Source of the DNA: Saprospiraceae bacterium
GTDB lineage: Bacteria; Bacteroidota; Bacteroidia; Chitinophagales; Saprospiraceae
Direction: 5' to 3'
Length of the DNA: 54,249 nucleotides
Assembly (NCBI GenBank): GCA_027486765.1
Contig: JAIXOO010000429.1
Coordinates: 1-54,249, forward strand
The notes under the pieces were generated by a model. The model searched no databases and had not been told where the DNA came from. It saw only the letters and a list, made by a program, of their open reading frames with translations. A program made the position numbers and the translations under genes. Positions 7,176 through 18,000 of the stretch are shown piece by piece (within the stretch, counting starts at the first letter, position 1; the number at the start of each line of letters is the position of its first letter).

Positions 7176-10100
7176 TAGCGCAATAAAGTCGTTTGTCCTC
7201 GGCGGATTTCAGTGAATCCATCTGGATATACTGCTTCCAGGAACCAGATATAAATCCCAGGCGTCAGAGCCTGCTCGCGGTATTTACCATCCCAACCTGT
7301 GCTGCTGTCATTGATGTCGAAATTTTCGCGAACATATACAGCTTCGCCCCAGCGGTCGTAAACCTGGAAAGTTTTGATTTTGACGCCATTCTGGCCATGG
7401 ACCAACAGCAGATCGTTGTTGTTGTCGCCATTGGGCGAAAAACCCGTTGGCACCAATACGATCCGTTGTTTGCGGACAAAAATTTTGACAATCACATCGT
7501 CGATACAGCCTTTTTCGTCCTTGGCGGCCAATTTGTATTCAATGCCGTTTTGGGTGCGTACAGTTGGAGAAGCGCAAGTGGTACAGCTGAGCGTTCCAGG
7601 GTAGGGTTCAATCCAGGTGTAACTCACGTTGCCCTGATTGTTGATGGCTTCACCCTTCAGTTGCAGCGTGTCTCCCAATTGGATGGTGAAACTGGTTTGG
7701 GCCAAATCGATGGCAAAAGCGGGGCGATCCACGATTTGGGCAGATTCCACGGTAATACAACCATTGGCGTCTTTGATGTACACGTCGTAATTCCCGGCCT
7801 TTAACCCAATTGCACCAAGGGTAGGACGATAGGCACCACGGTTGATGCTCAACAAATAAGGCGCTTTGCCTCCACTCGGATTGGTCACGATCGAGCCATC
7901 CAGGTCGCCGCTACAAGTGGGATCCTGGGTTTTGATGTTGAGTTTGATCGGATTAGGAGTGGGAATGTTCACGTTGTTGACACTGGTACAGCCCTTGCGG
8001 TCGGTTACCGTCACCCGGTACAAGCCACCTGCTACATTGCTGACAAAGGCGGTGCTGGCTCCGTTACTCCAGCGATAGGTATAGCCGGGATTCCCTCCTG
8101 AAGCGCTGATGGCAGCCCTGCCAGTGGTATCGCCATTGCACAAGGGTCCGGATGCTTGCACCAATACCTGTACCGAAGTGGGTTCCTGCACTTGTACTGC
8201 ACCGATGCCAAAACAACCAAATTCATCGGTAACGGTGACGGAATAAATCCCGGCGCGCAGGTTGCTCGCCTGTTGGGTGGTTTGATTGCCCGCTTTGGCG
8301 TCCCATTTGAAGATGAAATTACGCGTGTCGGCCACAATGTTGCGAATGGTAGCGGTAGCTGTAGCTGCTCCATTACAAGCTAGGGTATCAGCGGCAATAT
8401 CAAACGTGATCGCTTTTGGCTGGCGTACTGTGCGGGTGGTGGAAGCCATACAGCCTTGAGGGTCGGTAATGGTAACCGTATAGGTTTCATCGCCCCGTAA
8501 CCCCCGGATGATGGGGGTCGTTTCTCCGTTGCTCCAGCGGAAACGGTATTGGTTGAGGTCGGCATTGGGCCGGCCAATGATTAAGTTGATGCCAATGGCC
8601 CCATTTGAACCCCCAAAACAGGAGGGCTGGGAAATGATGGTATTGGGTTCCATGGCGAGCAGGTCACGCAGTTTGATGGAACTGGTTTGGGTGCAGCCCG
8701 TCGCGTCGGTTACGGTCAAAGTGTAGGAAAGTGAATCCAAGGCGCTTACTTCCTGGGCGCTGCTGCCATTGCTCCATTGATAGGTATAGGGTGCTCCTGA
8801 TCCACCAGTAGGAAGGGCACGGGCGCGGTTTTGTTTGGCTCCAAAACAGCCTTGTTGTACTTGTTCCACACTCAAAGAAAGCCCATTGGCGGGCTCATTG
8901 ATGATGGCACGGCCTTCAGTCGAACAATTGTTTGCATCGGTGATGGTGATGCCGTACGAACCTGCACTCAATAGGTTGGCAGTGGTATCGTTCTGGTTAG
9001 CAGTTTCCCAGGTATAACGGTAGGGTTTGGTGCCACCATTGACGCGGATGCTGGCCTGGCCATCGTTGCCACCCCGACATTTTACCGATTGGGCGTTGAT
9101 TTGGAGGACTAAAGCTGAGGGTGCGACGATGGTGATGGTTTGGTTTACAGTGCAATTGTTGGAGTCGGATACCATTACTCGATATTGACCAGGTGCCAAC
9201 GAATTAGCGGTCCGACTGATTTGCCCTTGAGGGTCATTCCATTGGTAATCCAACACTCCAGTGCCCCCTGAGGCTAACACAGTCGCTTGTCCATCCCTGC
9301 GGTCGGAGCAAGTGGGCTGGCGCAAACGAATGGAATCAATTTTGAGTTCGGTTGGGGCAGTGATGTTTCGGCAGTCGGTCATGCGACAACCATTGGCGTC
9401 GGTAACCGTCACGCAGAAATTGCCTGCACGGAGGTTGTTGCGGTTGTTTTGAACGGCGCCATCACTCCAGAGGTAGCTCAGATTCCCGGAGCCGCCCATA
9501 CCCGTAGCGATGATGCTCCCATCGTTGGCACCAAAACAAGACACATTTTCTGGAATCATGGCCAGCATGAGCGGGGCCGGTTCGTTGATAACAATTGTGC
9601 GGCTTCCTCTACAGCCATTGGCATCTGAAACAAGTAGGGTATAACGACCAGCACCCACATTGCTCAAAATTGAACTGGGACTGCCATTGTTCCAGGTGTA
9701 GCGGAAAGGCGCGGTACCTCCCGTTATGCTGGAAGCAATGTTTAGATTTTGATCTCCGGCGCAACTGATGCTGCGATCCGGGCTAAGGGTCAGGTTGAGT
9801 GAGTCGTTTTGACCAATGCTAAAATCTAGAGTATCGCTGCACAGCGCTTCGTCAACAACAATCAGTTGATAAGCACCAAAATCCAGGCGATCGTTGCGGT
9901 AGGGTTGGATCAAGCCAATTGGGCCACTCAAGTCGTATTGTACCGTTCCCACCCCGCCGTTCACTTGCACTTCAAAGGCGCCATCGTTGGCGGTTACGCA
10001 GGAGATGTTTTTGGTGCTGGTGAGGGTCGCGTTGATGGCGCAAGGTTGAATGCTACAAACTGCTACGCCAATGCCAGCGCTGCAAACATCGTTCGAATCG

Positions 10101-12649
10101 GCACTGAAACCCTGGACCGCAATCCGTACTTCATCATTGGGCATCAAATTATTGACGCGGAAAAAGGTATCGCTGATGGCAATGGGCAAAATGGAATCCC
10201 GCCCATTGATCGAAAACCGAATGCTGTACTGCCCAGCCGCGGTGGGCAACCAGGAAAACCGAATGCTGCGTGCTCCCACCTGAGTACAACTGACTTGTGG
10301 GGCAGGAAAAGTATCGCGTACCGTAACCTGGAATTCATCCTCAAAAGTGCAGCCGTAACGGCTTTGTGCCTGCACACGGATCTGTGTATCTGTGGAGAAA
10401 AGAGCACTTGGATTGGCACAATCGCTGCAAGACAAGCTTGCTGCGGGGGACCATTGGTAAGTCAAGGAATCCACCGAACGGAAACGGATCGACCAATTGA
10501 GCAATTCGTTGATTTCCTGCGCCTGGGTACCAAATGCATCGGTGATCAGCAGGGTCCAATTGCCTTCGATTTGGGCACCACGCAAGGCGTTCCAACTGCC
10601 TTCAGGCAGCCAGTCGCCGGTAAATGGGGCGCTACCTGCATTGATGGGATCGCTGGCGCGGGGGGTAAAACAGGTAGATACGTAGTTGTCATCCGAACCT
10701 CCATTGCCTGTGCTCAATTCCAATAACTCGCCGCTGGGTGCCCGCAAAAAGATGTCGAGGTCGGAATCCCAATCGGAATTCAGATCGATACAAACCGACT
10801 CAATTTGATTGCGGGGGTCGGTCAAAGTGCTTTGAGCAACCTTGCTCACTGGAATAATCGACCCATAGGGCGAACCTGGAGGGTGTTGCAAAAAGTTGAA
10901 GCTGTACTGTGGAAATGAAGTGTACACCAACACTTGGTTCAAACGCTCGTTGGGTACAAAGGACATGGCCAGGCTATCACCCAGACAGATCGTGGTGTCG
11001 GGTAATGAATTGAAGGTCAGTGAACAGGAGCCGCAAGAAGGATCATTTTTAGGTTTTACCCGCAGGGTGATGGTCGTATCAAAAGTACACAAGAAAGAAT
11101 CCTGAGCGATTAGGCGGTAAGAAGCTAGGCCGCCATCTGATGGCGAAACGGAAGCACTGTTTTCATCCTGAAACAAAATGGTCGGATGAAAACGCCAGGT
11201 TAAATCGGCGATACCGGGCATAAAGGTTTCGATTTTTGGAAAAATGGCCGGCTGGAAATCCAGGCTCCAGGCAAAGATGTAGCCGTTTTCACCCGTATTG
11301 AGGTCTTCTACTTCCAAGGTCCAGTCGCCATTGAGTGGGCAACCTAGCAGTTGATTCAGCGATTGAAATGGCCGATAAGCCCCAATGGGCAAGCTATCGA
11401 GATTAAAGGTATCGACAAAGTCAGTCCAGTTGTTGTTGGACACTGGCGTTTTCCAACAGTATTCATAACCCCGTCCAGGACGTGGGGCGGCATCGTCGTT
11501 GGGGTTTGATTGGCCGAGTTCAACTGCATTTCCGCCCGGGCCATTGAAGTTTTGTAAGGTGACAGTCTGGCCGCTGGGGCAGCGTAAAACAATGTTTAAG
11601 TCCCGCAGTTGGGAGTGTTCCAGATTGATACAAATGCCTTGCAGGTTGTCTACTTCAGTGATGTTTTGACCTACAAAAAAACCGTCGACCACTAGTGTCG
11701 ACTCCAGTTTGCGGCCATCGTTATCGGGGATGAACTGATTGTCGCCTTTGACCAATTCAGTTTGGAAACTGGTAGTTTGTGAGGTCACTTTAACCGCAGC
11801 TCCAGAGGTGTTAGTCCCTCCAGCGAGAATCCGCAAGGTATCGCCCGCACATATTTCAGGCAACAAAGTGGTATCCACACTAAACCGGGGCCGGGCCGCT
11901 ACCCGGATTTTTTTCTCTACCAGGTTGGTGCTTGGACAGCCACGGATGTCGGTCACCCTCAAGCGCAGGGTATAGCCGCCGGGTTCCAGGTAGTTATAAT
12001 CTACGTTCCTCCCAGTCAGAATATCGCCATTGCCGAAATCCCAGGAAAAAACTGAGGTGCTGTCATGTTGCTCGTAAAGGGTATTGTTTTGGGGATAAAA
12101 ACCACGTCCGCGCAAGAACAAATCGTCGCCGGGACATAGGTTGATGCTATTGGTGTCCAGGGTGAGAGGGGCAGGATCTGAGAACAATACGGCGCCTTCA
12201 AAATTTTGACAAACCTGAATACATTCAATGGAGGCTACCCAGCCGGCGGCTTCGAGTTGGGCATCAGAACGGAATGCAACAGTAATGCAAGAATCGGGAT
12301 TCGCCGCTGAAGATTGGACGTAAAAAGGCAGATTGCCACGTGAAAAATCAATGCACTGCAAGAGTGGTGCTAGCGTGTCTTTACCATCATAAAAACAGAG
12401 TCGATCACCTCGACCTAAATTGATGGCTGGAAAATTGAGGCGTACCCGTGCGCCTTGGCTTGGATCGGGATAAATGGTCATCACCAAATTCTCGTTGGCG
12501 CGGTAATTGAAATTGCGCTCACCGGAATCGGTCAAAAAACCGCCACAAGCGCGGATGGTTGTATCGGCCAGGGGGATGTATTGGGCAAAAATAGCTGTTG
12601 AAAAGCACAGTACCGGTAGAAACACCAGGATGCGTAACGTTCTCACCAT
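7175..12649 (-). CDS. Giant T9SS-exported surface protein with CUB, PKD, P-domains and ten SprB repeats
   Basis: The 1824-residue protein begins with a signal peptide ending FAQ (about residue 23). In order it then shows a CUB-like domain (about 30-150, paired Cys), a PKD domain (FSWDFGNGD, about 200-250), two proprotein-convertase P/Homo-B domains (about 310-475 and 610-735), a fibronectin-III-like segment (about 790-860) and ten SprB-type repeats (about 875-1640). Each repeat has the pattern C..G.nDG, GG..PY.Y.WsnG, L.aG.Y.V.VtDa.GC. A PKD-like segment and a C-terminal gliding-motility-associated CHU_C domain (PTGFSPNGDNNND...YDRWGE) follow, the type-B T9SS sorting signal. It is presumably a cell-surface adhesin or gliding protein. 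It is the first gene of an operon with wbqC and the iron exporter. Confidence 0.9.
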   Translation of the reverse strand: MVRTLRILVFLPVLCFSTAIFAQYIPLADTTIRACGGFLTDSGERNFNYRANENLVMTIYPDPSQGARVRLNFPAINLGRGDRLCFYDGKDTLAPLLQCIDFSRGNLPFYVQSSAANPDSCITVAFRSDAQLEAAGWVASIECIQVCQNFEGAVLFSDPAPLTLDTNSINLCPGDDLFLRGRGFYPQNNTLYEQHDSTSVFSWDFGNGDILTGRNVDYNYLEPGGYTLRLRVTDIRGCPSTNLVEKKIRVAARPRFSVDTTLLPEICAGDTLRILAGGTNTSGAAVKVTSQTTSFQTELVKGDNQFIPDNDGRKLESTLVVDGFFVGQNITEVDNLQGICINLEHSQLRDLNIVLRCPSGQTVTLQNFNGPGGNAVELGQSNPNDDAAPRPGRGYEYCWKTPVSNNNWTDFVDTFNLDSLPIGAYRPFQSLNQLLGCPLNGDWTLEVEDLNTGENGYIFAWSLDFQPAIFPKIETFMPGIADLTWRFHPTILFQDENSASVSPSDGGLASYRLIAQDSFLCTFDTTITLRVKPKNDPSCGSCSLTFNSLPDTTICLGDSLAMSFVPNERLNQVLVYTSFPQYSFNFLQHPPGSPYGSIIPVSKVAQSTLTDPRNQIESVCIDLNSDWDSDLDIFLRAPSGELLELSTGNGGSDDNYVSTCFTPRASDPINAGSAPFTGDWLPEGSWNALRGAQIEGNWTLLITDAFGTQAQEINELLNWSIRFRSVDSLTYQWSPAASLSCSDCANPSALFSTDTQIRVQAQSRYGCTFEDEFQVTVRDTFPAPQVSCTQVGARSIRFSWLPTAAGQYSIRFSINGRDSILPIAISDTFFRVNNLMPNDEVRIAVQGFSADSNDVCSAGIGVAVCSIQPCAINATLTSTKNISCVTANDGAFEVQVNGGVGTVQYDLSGPIGLIQPYRNDRLDFGAYQLIVVDEALCSDTLDFSIGQNDSLNLTLSPDRSISCAGDQNLNIASSITGGTAPFRYTWNNGSPSSILSNVGAGRYTLLVSDANGCRGSRTIVINEPAPLMLAMIPENVSCFGANDGSIIATGMGGSGNLSYLWSDGAVQNNRNNLRAGNFCVTVTDANGCRMTDCRNITAPTELKIDSIRLRQPTCSDRRDGQATVLASGGTGVLDYQWNDPQGQISRTANSLAPGQYRVMVSDSNNCTVNQTITIVAPSALVLQINAQSVKCRGGNDGQASIRVNGGTKPYRYTWETANQNDTTANLLSAGSYGITITDANNCSTEGRAIINEPANGLSLSVEQVQQGCFGAKQNRARALPTGGSGAPYTYQWSNGSSAQEVSALDSLSYTLTVTDATGCTQTSSIKLRDLLAMEPNTIISQPSCFGGSNGAIGINLIIGRPNADLNQYRFRWSNGETTPIIRGLRGDETYTVTITDPQGCMASTTRTVRQPKAITFDIAADTLACNGAATATATIRNIVADTRNFIFKWDAKAGNQTTQQASNLRAGIYSVTVTDEFGCFGIGAVQVQEPTSVQVLVQASGPLCNGDTTGRAAISASGGNPGYTYRWSNGASTAFVSNVAGGLYRVTVTDRKGCTSVNNVNIPTPNPIKLNIKTQDPTCSGDLDGSIVTNPSGGKAPYLLSINRGAYRPTLGAIGLKAGNYDVYIKDANGCITVESAQIVDRPAFAIDLAQTSFTIQLGDTLQLKGEAINNQGNVSYTWIEPYPGTLSCTTCASPTVRTQNGIEYKLAAKDEKGCIDDVIVKIFVRKQRIVLVPTGFSPNGDNNNDLLLVHGQNGVKIKTFQVYDRWGEAVYVRENFDINDSSTGWDGKYREQALTPGIYIWFLEAVYPDGFTEIRRGQTTLLR

Positions 12650-12823
12650 GGGTGTATTTGTTTTCGGAATTACGTGAGTTTTTTTGCCCCATAGTAGCGT
12701 TGAAGCAAAAACCTGAATCTTGATAACGCAAATACCGGGTGCACAAATGTAAAGAAAAGGATGAAATCTACGTGTTTAAATTTATTTGAGAACTTACGTT
12801 AAATTAAAATGGTCAGGAATAAT

Positions 12824-12865
12824 ACAAATGGCCAGCAATGACAGATTTCATTGCTGGCCATTTGT
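12824..12865 (-). terminator. Terminator-like inverted repeat after the symporter gene
   Basis: ACAAATGGCCAGCAATG pairs perfectly with CATTGCTGGCCATTTGT around an 8-base loop, 22 bp downstream of the symporter stop at 12887. The following minus-strand sequence is AT-rich but has no long T run. Confidence 0.7.
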
Positions 12866-12886
12866 GTAAAGCACTTCAATTTGTCA

Positions 12887-14527
12887 TTACCAGAATACAG
12901 AGTACAATACCCCAAGGATAATGGCGACAACGACCATCCCGATGGTGAAACCCGGTGCGGTTTTGAAGTCGGAAGTATCCACTTCAATGGCCCGGACATT
13001 GTCGCGGCCTTTTTTGTCCAACAAACTGGTCAGGATCATCAAAACGACTACAATCACAAATACCCAACCCATGCGGTGCATGAAAGGTAAATTGGACATT
13101 AACTGTTCCAACGCGATACCGGCAGGTATGGTAACGATGGCACCCAAAAGTGCAGCATTGGCGGTGGTTTTTTTCCAGAAAAAGCCCAAGAGGAAAATTG
13201 CGGTAATCCCTGGAGAAATCAACCCTGTGAAGTTTTGAATAAACTGGAAAGCCTGGCCGAAGTTGCGCAAAACTGGAGCTACCACTGCTCCAATGATCAA
13301 GGCAATGACGATGACAATGCGCCCTACAAATACCTGATTGGCCTCACTGGCTTCCCGGTTGAAGTATTTTTTGTACAAATCCAGGGTGAAAATCGTCGAA
13401 ATGCTGTTGGCCTTTCCGGCTAAGGAAGCGACAATGGCTGCGGTAAGGGCGGCAAAAGAAAGTCCCTTTAAACCAGTGGGTAGCAAATTTATCAATACCG
13501 GATACGCTTTATCCGGTTTGACAAAGCCATTTTCGGTGATTTCGGTTTGAAACTCGCCTTGTTGAAACAGCAAGAAAGCGGCGATCCCGGGCAATACCAC
13601 GATGATGGGCATCAGCAGTTTGAGGAAAGCAGCAAACAAGAGTCCAGCCCGGGCGGTTTTTAAATCGGCGCCCAGTGCTCGTTGCGTAATGTATTGGTTC
13701 ATCCCCCAGTAGCTGAGGTTGGCAATCCACATGGCTCCGAAAAGTACTGCAATGCCCGGCAAGTCTTGGTAGGCATCCTTTTGCCCACCTTCACCATCTG
13801 GCATCATCATCTGGCCAGGGTTTAAAATCATGTGGAAATGGCTGCTGGCGTTTTCACCCAATAATCCGAGCCCCTTCAGTGCTCCACTGGAGCCATAGTT
13901 CTGGGCGACCAAATCGAGTGCAAGATAGGTTGTTGCCAAACCACCCAAAATCAACACAAATACTTGAATGACATCGGTGTAACCAATTACTTTCATCCCA
14001 CCCAGGGTGATCAACACCGCAAAGATGGACAGCCCCAGGATGCAGGCTTCGTAACTGATGCCGGAAATGGTACTCACGGCTAATGCACCAAGGTGCAAAA
14101 TGGAAGTAAGGTTGACAAAAACGTAGACCACCAGCCAGAACACTGCCATCACTGTAGCCACCAAGGGACTATAGCGTTGGGCCAAAAACTGCGGCATGGT
14201 GTAAATTTTATTGCGCAGGTAGATGGGCAATAGAAATACAGCAACAACAATAAGGGTCGCCGCCGCCATCCATTCGTAGGAGGCAATGGCCAGACCCATC
14301 GCAAAACCTGAGCCCGACATGCCGATGAATTGTTCAGCGGAGATGTTGGAAGCAATCAGGGAAGCACCAATGGCCCACCAGGTAAGGGTGCCTTCGGCGA
14401 GGAAAAAGTCTTTGGTGTCGGCAGTGGCACTCTTCTTGCGACGGTAAATCCAATAGCCGTAACCGGAGACTACAACGAAATAAATGAGAAAGACGATGAT
14501 GTCTTTGGTGTCCAATTGTCCGCTCAT
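12887..14527 (-). CDS. Sodium:solute symporter (SSS/SLC5 family)
   Basis: This 546-residue inner-membrane protein has about 14 predicted hydrophobic helices and belongs to the SSS family, closest in pattern to sodium/sugar (SGLT-like) members. Visible features are FFLAEGTLTWWAIGASLIASNISAEQFIGMSGSG in the first helices (FLAG..L.WW...S..AsniSaeqfiG), the MPQFLAQRY motif and TGLKGLSFAALTAAIVASLAGKANSIST (Na+-site helix). It imports a solute, probably a sugar, polyol or similar compound, with Na+. No sugar-metabolism gene lies next to it, so the substrate stays open. It is monocistronic and ends at the inverted repeat at 12824-12865. Confidence 0.92.
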   Translation of the reverse strand: MSGQLDTKDIIVFLIYFVVVSGYGYWIYRRKKSATADTKDFFLAEGTLTWWAIGASLIASNISAEQFIGMSGSGFAMGLAIASYEWMAAATLIVVAVFLLPIYLRNKIYTMPQFLAQRYSPLVATVMAVFWLVVYVFVNLTSILHLGALAVSTISGISYEACILGLSIFAVLITLGGMKVIGYTDVIQVFVLILGGLATTYLALDLVAQNYGSSGALKGLGLLGENASSHFHMILNPGQMMMPDGEGGQKDAYQDLPGIAVLFGAMWIANLSYWGMNQYITQRALGADLKTARAGLLFAAFLKLLMPIIVVLPGIAAFLLFQQGEFQTEITENGFVKPDKAYPVLINLLPTGLKGLSFAALTAAIVASLAGKANSISTIFTLDLYKKYFNREASEANQVFVGRIVIVIALIIGAVVAPVLRNFGQAFQFIQNFTGLISPGITAIFLLGFFWKKTTANAALLGAIVTIPAGIALEQLMSNLPFMHRMGWVFVIVVVLMILTSLLDKKGRDNVRAIEVDTSDFKTAPGFTIGMVVVAIILGVLYSVFW

Positions 14528-14668
14528 AAGCCAGCTGAGTTGAAGGGTTGTTAGAGATGTTGTTTGGTGTCTCTAAATTATTATTTGGTTTCTCAGGCTG
14601 AACATAGGGAAAAATTTCACAGGGACAAAGGATGTGGGAAAAAAATTGGGGGAGGGGGTGACCTCCTA

Positions 14669-14732
14669 CGGTTTTTCCCACGGTTTTTCCCACGAGTTTT
14701 CCCACGAGTTTTCCCACGAATAAATTCGTGGG
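14669..14732. repeat. Four 12-bp tandem repeats ending in a palindrome
   Basis: The unit CGGTTTTTCCCA (twice) and its variant CGAGTTTTCCCA (twice) are arranged head to tail over 14669-14716. They run into the palindrome CCCACGAATAAATTCGTGGG (its first bases belong to the last repeat unit). The wider gap 14528-15057 contains no gene I can support and is essentially made of repeats. Confidence 0.85.
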
Positions 14733-14744
14733 TTGGGGCGGTAG

Positions 14745-14780
14745 GGTGGCCTCCCACGGATGAATCCGTGGGTTGGCGGG
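14745..14780. repeat. REP-like palindromic element, copy 2
   Basis: GGTGGCCTCCCACGGATG is followed by AATCCGTGGGTTGGCGGG. The core palindrome CCCACGGATGAATCCGTGGG lies at 14753-14772. It is the same element as 14902-14937 and, inverted, 2030-2060. Confidence 0.85.
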
Positions 14781-14856
14781 GTAACCGGGCGTCACCGCTT
14801 TTTTTAGGTACAGAATCACCGCTTTTTTAGACATAGGGCAGCCACCTAGGGCTACC

Positions 14857-14895
14857 CCAACACACCCACACAATCACACTTTCACACCCACACCC
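14857..14895. repeat. Dispersed CACACCCACAC...TTTCACACCCACACC repeat, copy 3
   Basis: This copy reads CCAACACACCCACACAATC followed by ACACTTTCACACCCACACCC. It is the reverse complement of the family found between the tRNAs. A REP-like palindrome (14902-14937) directly follows. Confidence 0.85.
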
Positions 14896-14901
14896 TTTCT
14901 T

Positions 14902-14937
14902 GGTGGCCTCCCACGGATGAATCCGTGGGTTGGCGGG
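14902..14937. repeat. REP-like palindromic element, copy 3
   Basis: This is identical over its whole length to the element at 14745-14780, with core palindrome 14910-14929. The two copies lie about 150 bp apart in direct orientation. Confidence 0.85.
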
Positions 14938-15011
14938 TTAATCCTAGGGTGCCGATTTCTATCGACTTTGGGCTACCGGATATCCTGACCATGGGTAACT
15001 ACCCGGAGCTA

Positions 15012-15055
15012 CCCCCAACACACCCACACCTTCACACTTTCACACCCACACCCCA
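15012..15055. repeat. Dispersed CACACCCACACC repeat, copy 4
   Basis: CCCCAACACACCCACACC, then TTCACACTTTCACACCCACACCCC, ending 3 bp before the stop codon of the OmpA protein gene. It is nearly identical to copy 3. Confidence 0.85.
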
Positions 15056-15057
15056 TT

Positions 15058-18000
15058 TTATCCATTCATGCGGACAATTTTGATTTCCACCCGTTGGTTT
15101 TTTTGGCGGCCTTCGGGGGTAGAATTGGTGGCAATAGGGATGGTACGGCCATAACCTTTGAACAAGACCCGTTTGGCCTCGATGCCTTTGTTGATCAGGT
15201 ATTCGGCAACGGATTTGGCTCGGGCTGTCGACAATTTGACACAAAACTCGTCTTGGCACAAACCATTGGTATGACCACCCACTTCAACGGTGATGCCGGG
15301 GTTATCGGTTAAAAATTCGAACACTTCGTCCAAGATGGGGACAAAAGAAGCTTTGATGTTGATGCTATCGATGTCAAATTGGAGTTGTTCGACCCGAATC
15401 GCTTGACCATTGCGGATGCGGCCAGCGGTGAGTTCGGGAATGTTCTTTTTGTTGATGTCAAGCGCCAGGATAGCGGTACAACCCTTGGCGTCGGTTACGG
15501 TAACTGCGTTTTTGCCCAGGCCCAATTGTTGGGCGGTAGGTAAGGTTTCGCCGGTACTCCAGGTGTATTTGAGCGGGCCAGTACCTCCTTTGACTTGTAC
15601 GGTTGCCAAACCATCTTTGGCAGTTTCAGCAGTCACGCCATATTTTTTGCTCAAACTAAGGCTGATTGCTTCGGGTTGAATAAGGCTGAGCTGGGCCGTT
15701 TTTTGTGCACCAGTGGCATCGGTCACGGTTAGTGTATAATTTCCGGCGGCCAGTCCGATGGCCGCTTCATCCTTGGTGTTGGGGTCACTCCATTGGAAAC
15801 GGTAGGGGCTTTTTCCCCCTTGTACTTTGGCCAGGATGGCACCCGATTTGGCACCAAAACAGGGGATGGATGATTTTTCTTCCAGTTCAATCACCAAGGG
15901 GAGAATATTTTCCGTGATGTCGACATTGGCAGTTGACGTGCAACCTTTGGCATCGGTTACGCTGAGGGTATGGGTTCCGGGTGACAATTTTGTTGCACTG
16001 GGTAGTGTTTCGCCATTGTCCCATTTGTAGCTGAATGCTCCGGTACCACCACTGGCCTGAGCAGTAGCTTTGCCATCGGCAGTGTTGGTGCTGGCTGGTG
16101 CAAGTACATTGATTTTAACCTGAATTGGGTTGGGTTGCTCCAATTTGAATGTAGTGCTGGCCGTTTTGCCAGTGGCGTCGCTTACACTTACGCTGTAATC
16201 ACCTGCGGCCAGCCCTTTGACCTGGCTGCCACTCAGTCCATTGGCGCTCCAGGTGTAGGTATATGGCCCTTTTCCTCCATTCACAGTCGCTTGTAGTGCT
16301 CCTTCTTTTGCACCATTACAATTGATGGCGGTTGGTGCGGTCAGCTTTACGTCTAGAGCCAGGATGTTTTCAGAAATCTCGGTGCTTGATTCAGCCTTAC
16401 AACCTTTGGCATCGGTAATGGTCACGCTGTGTTTGCCAGGAGCTAATTTGCTGGCGCTGGGCAGGGTTTCGCCATTGTCCCAACTGTAGGTGTAGGCCGC
16501 AGTGCCGCCACTCACCTGAGCAGTAGCTTTACCATCGGCATTGTTGGTGCTCGCTGGTGCAGTTACATTGACCTGTACTTGCAGGGTGGCGGGTTGTTCA
16601 ATTTTTGCGGTGGCGGTCACGTTTTTTCCCGTGGCGTCGCTTACCGTCACACTGTACTCGCCAGCAGCGAGCCCACTGGCCTGGGTATTGCTATTGCCAG
16701 CGATGCTCCATGCATAGGTGAATGGTGCCTTGCCTCCGCTGACCTCTACTTGTAGTGCCGCATCTTTGGCTCCGGCGCAATCCAGTTTTTTGGTTTCGCG
16801 CAAACTTGCATTGAGCGCCAATACATTTTCGGAAATTTCAATGCTGCCCTGAGTGCGGCAACCTTTGCTATCGGTGATGGTCACATTGTGCTGGCCGGGT
16901 GCCAGTTTGCTGGCCAAGGTGGTGTTTTCACCATTGTCCCAGGAGTAGGTATAGGGAGCGGTGCCCCCACTTACTTGCGCTTGTGCTTTGCCGTCAGCAT
17001 TGTTGGTACTGGCGGGCGTTTGTACACGCAGGTTGAGGCTGAGGGCAGCGGGTTGTTCAATTTTAATCGTACCGCTGTTTTTTTGACCAGTGGCATCGGT
17101 TACGGTCACCTGATAATCACCGGCAACAAGGCCACTTGGCGTTTCACCACTTAGACCAGGGCTGCTCCATTGGTATTGAAAGGGCGCTTTGCCTCCAGAA
17201 ACGGTGAGTGCAATGGCGGCATTTTTATCCCCGTTGCAATTGAGTTTTTGTTTTTCAGCGATCAGCACGCGTAAGGCAGCCGTTTTTTGGGTAATGTTTA
17301 TTTTGCCTTCTACTGAACAGCCTAACTTGTCTTTGACTGTTACCGTATGGGCCCCTTCCGTTAGTTTTGTAGCAATGTTGCTGGTTTCCCCATTGTCCCA
17401 TAGGTAGGAATAGGATGGGCTGCCTCCAGTAGCAATGGCCGCTGCCACACCGTCTTTGGCATTGGCTCCGGATTCTTCACTTTGTTGGCTCACTTTCAGC
17501 GTGATGCGGGGGTCGGGCAATACAGCGCGGCTATTTTTGCTTAATCCAGCGGCATCGGTTACCGTTACTGCGTATTCCCCCGGTCCGAGGTCTTTGGCTG
17601 TTTCTGTATTTTGACCATTGCTCCATTGATAGGTAAATGGGGCTTTGCCACCCGTGATTTTGGCTTTGACGGTCATCCCTTTGGGATCACAACCGGCCAC
17701 AATGCCGGTGATGAGGTTGAGGGTCATGGCGCTGGCTTTTTCTACCAGGTAGACTCCTTTGTCATCGGTACCAACCCAGATGGCACCTTCTTTGTCGAGG
17801 GTAATCACTGAAGGAAACTGGCTGGTGTAATAATCCGCGGGACCAAAGGTTTGGAATTTGTCACTTTCGGGGTCGTAACGGGCCAGAATTTCGGATGCAA
17901 TCCAAAAACGGCCTTGCACATCAAGGGCAAAAGCTTCGATGCTGCCTTCGACCATCCGTTCGTCAAAACCGTAATCCTCCCAATCACCTTTGCCATCCCA

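Noticed and set aside
14334-14873. 179-residue minus-strand open frame across the symporter start and repeats
   Set aside because: Low-complexity translation of palindromes and tandem repeats that overlaps the real symporter gene.
14857-15055. CRISPR-like array
   Set aside because: The repeats are irregularly spaced, occur in two unrelated places and have no cas genes or unique spacers of even length.
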